Shown in pieces: positions 63,265 through 64,000 of a DNA stretch of 64,000 bases (positions are counted from its first letter, which is position 1; every line of letters begins with the position of its first letter). The stretch is from the NCBI GenBank assembly GCA_030220185.1, contig JASPKZ010004576.1, positions 137,001-201,000 on the forward strand, in the 5' to 3' direction. This DNA is from Diploptera punctata (lineage: Eukaryota; Arthropoda; Insecta; Blattodea; Blaberidae). The notes under the pieces were generated by a model. That model saw only the letters and a list, made by a program, of their open reading frames with translations. It did no database searches and was not told where the DNA came from. The position numbers and the translations under genes were made by a program.

Positions 63265-63370
63265 GTACGTTTGTGAAGTATTTTACAGAATCTGGGAAAT
63301 GAAAAACCTCGCTATCACTCGGTTTTTAAACATTTCTTCACTTCTGTAAAATACCACTTCCCAACATCGT
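63265..63370. repeat. Imperfect foldback or hairpin repeat
   Basis: GTGAAGTATTTTACAGAA pairs imperfectly with CTTCTGTAAAATACCACTTC, and the centre is AAAAACC...GGTTTTT. About 105 bp; probable MITE relic. Confidence 0.6.
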
Positions 63371-63374
63371 AATA

Positions 63375-64000
63375 TACTATTAATATTGTTTATAAAACAA
63401 TAGAAAAACAAAAGAATACAGATTTCTTAAATTTATGTCATATTACACAATAATGTACAAATATGAGCTACAGTTTTACATGATTTTGTTTTCCTTGCGG
63501 TCCGAAACATTGAAATAAATGAAACGACAATAATTGAATCTCCAATTTAAGGCTTAACAGTTTTTTCATTTATTTCTAGCTGTAAATTGAATTTAATGTT
63601 GTACTTCAACATTGTATATACATGGAGTTCGCTTAGCCATAAGAGGCAGAGCTTTATAAAACAATTTAAGCTGGTATTTTCAAGAGAAAGCGACGTATCA
63701 TCAATCTCTTTTTCAGACAAGACCCTTCCGAGTTGCGGCCCACTAGTTTCCTCTAATTGTAGTCAGGGGGCAGCGTGAGTATTATTTTTCATAAGCCTCT
63801 CTTCACATCGTACAGTTATTACCCTTTTTTTATAACGTCCTATAAAATGAAAAATACGATGTAAAGAAGTTATGAATGCAGTGAGAGAAGAGCTAGTATC
63901 CACTCTGTAAATAAAACTCTCTCCTCCCTACTTGAACATTATAGGCTCCATTTTATTTGTACAAAAAAAGTTATATCAACTTTAGAATAAATAATAACTT
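63375..64000. other. No recognisable gene
   Basis: A 63-codon ORF at 63587-63778 is unrecognised. AT-rich to the window end. Confidence 0.35.

Noticed and set aside
1..64000. CRISPR array, phage, operon or biosynthetic cluster
   Set aside because: Spaced repeats here are SINEs, microsatellites or transposon ends. The splice signals, RR-2 cuticle gene and tRNA-derived SINEs show insect nuclear DNA.

Overview
This is insect nuclear DNA, AT-rich and dominated by transposable elements. A Blattodea genome (cockroach or termite, perhaps Periplaneta-like) fits the retroelement and SINE style, but that is an impression. The order is not proven by the sequence. Insect origin is firm: the one cellular gene recognised is a cuticular pro-resilin, with a Rebers-Riddiford RR-2 chitin-binding exon.

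Layout. Positions 476-9246 (minus strand) hold the pro-resilin gene. One large exon encodes the signal peptide and glycine/serine/tyrosine elastic repeats (9246-7796). It is separated by a phase-0 intron of about 7.1 kb from a short exon carrying the RR-2 domain and stop codon (715-476). That intron contains a 5'-truncated but well preserved RTE-type LINE (2629-5541), two tRNA-derived SINEs, a piece of a second LINE family and microsatellites. The repeat exon carries one apparent single-base frameshift near 8430. Any exon upstream of 9246 was not found.

From 9.3 kb to 64 kb no further convincing cellular gene is visible. A possible untranslated or first exon lies at 14505-14671 and a GC-richer island at 16510-16870. 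The rest is layered mobile elements. There is a full-length RTE (50382-53654, minus) with a 13-bp target-site duplication, plus many short 3' fragments of the same family. Two or more other LINE lineages are present, and one LINE 3'-end family carries a conserved hairpin. Five tRNA-headed SINE families are present, including two that share a head but have different bodies. DNA transposons include a nearly complete mariner transposase with a D34D triad, degenerate mariner and hAT C-termini, a pogo/Tigger-like element with TA duplications, a Tc1/mariner-like element that lost its catalytic core, two TTAA-flanked elements, several foldback elements or MITEs and a probable non-autonomous Helitron. 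A family with a unit of about 280 bp and long (TTA)n, (AAT)n, (GT)n and (GA)n tracts are also present.

The elements show their history by nesting: a TTAA element inside a SINE, a SINE 3' fragment inside another SINE, an RTE inside another LINE, a LINE inside a pogo-like element, and a 124-bp hairpin inserted into a dispersed repeat whose empty counterpart is also in this window. No prokaryotic features, CRISPR arrays or rRNA genes were seen. tRNA-like sequences are interpreted as SINE heads, not functional tRNA genes.
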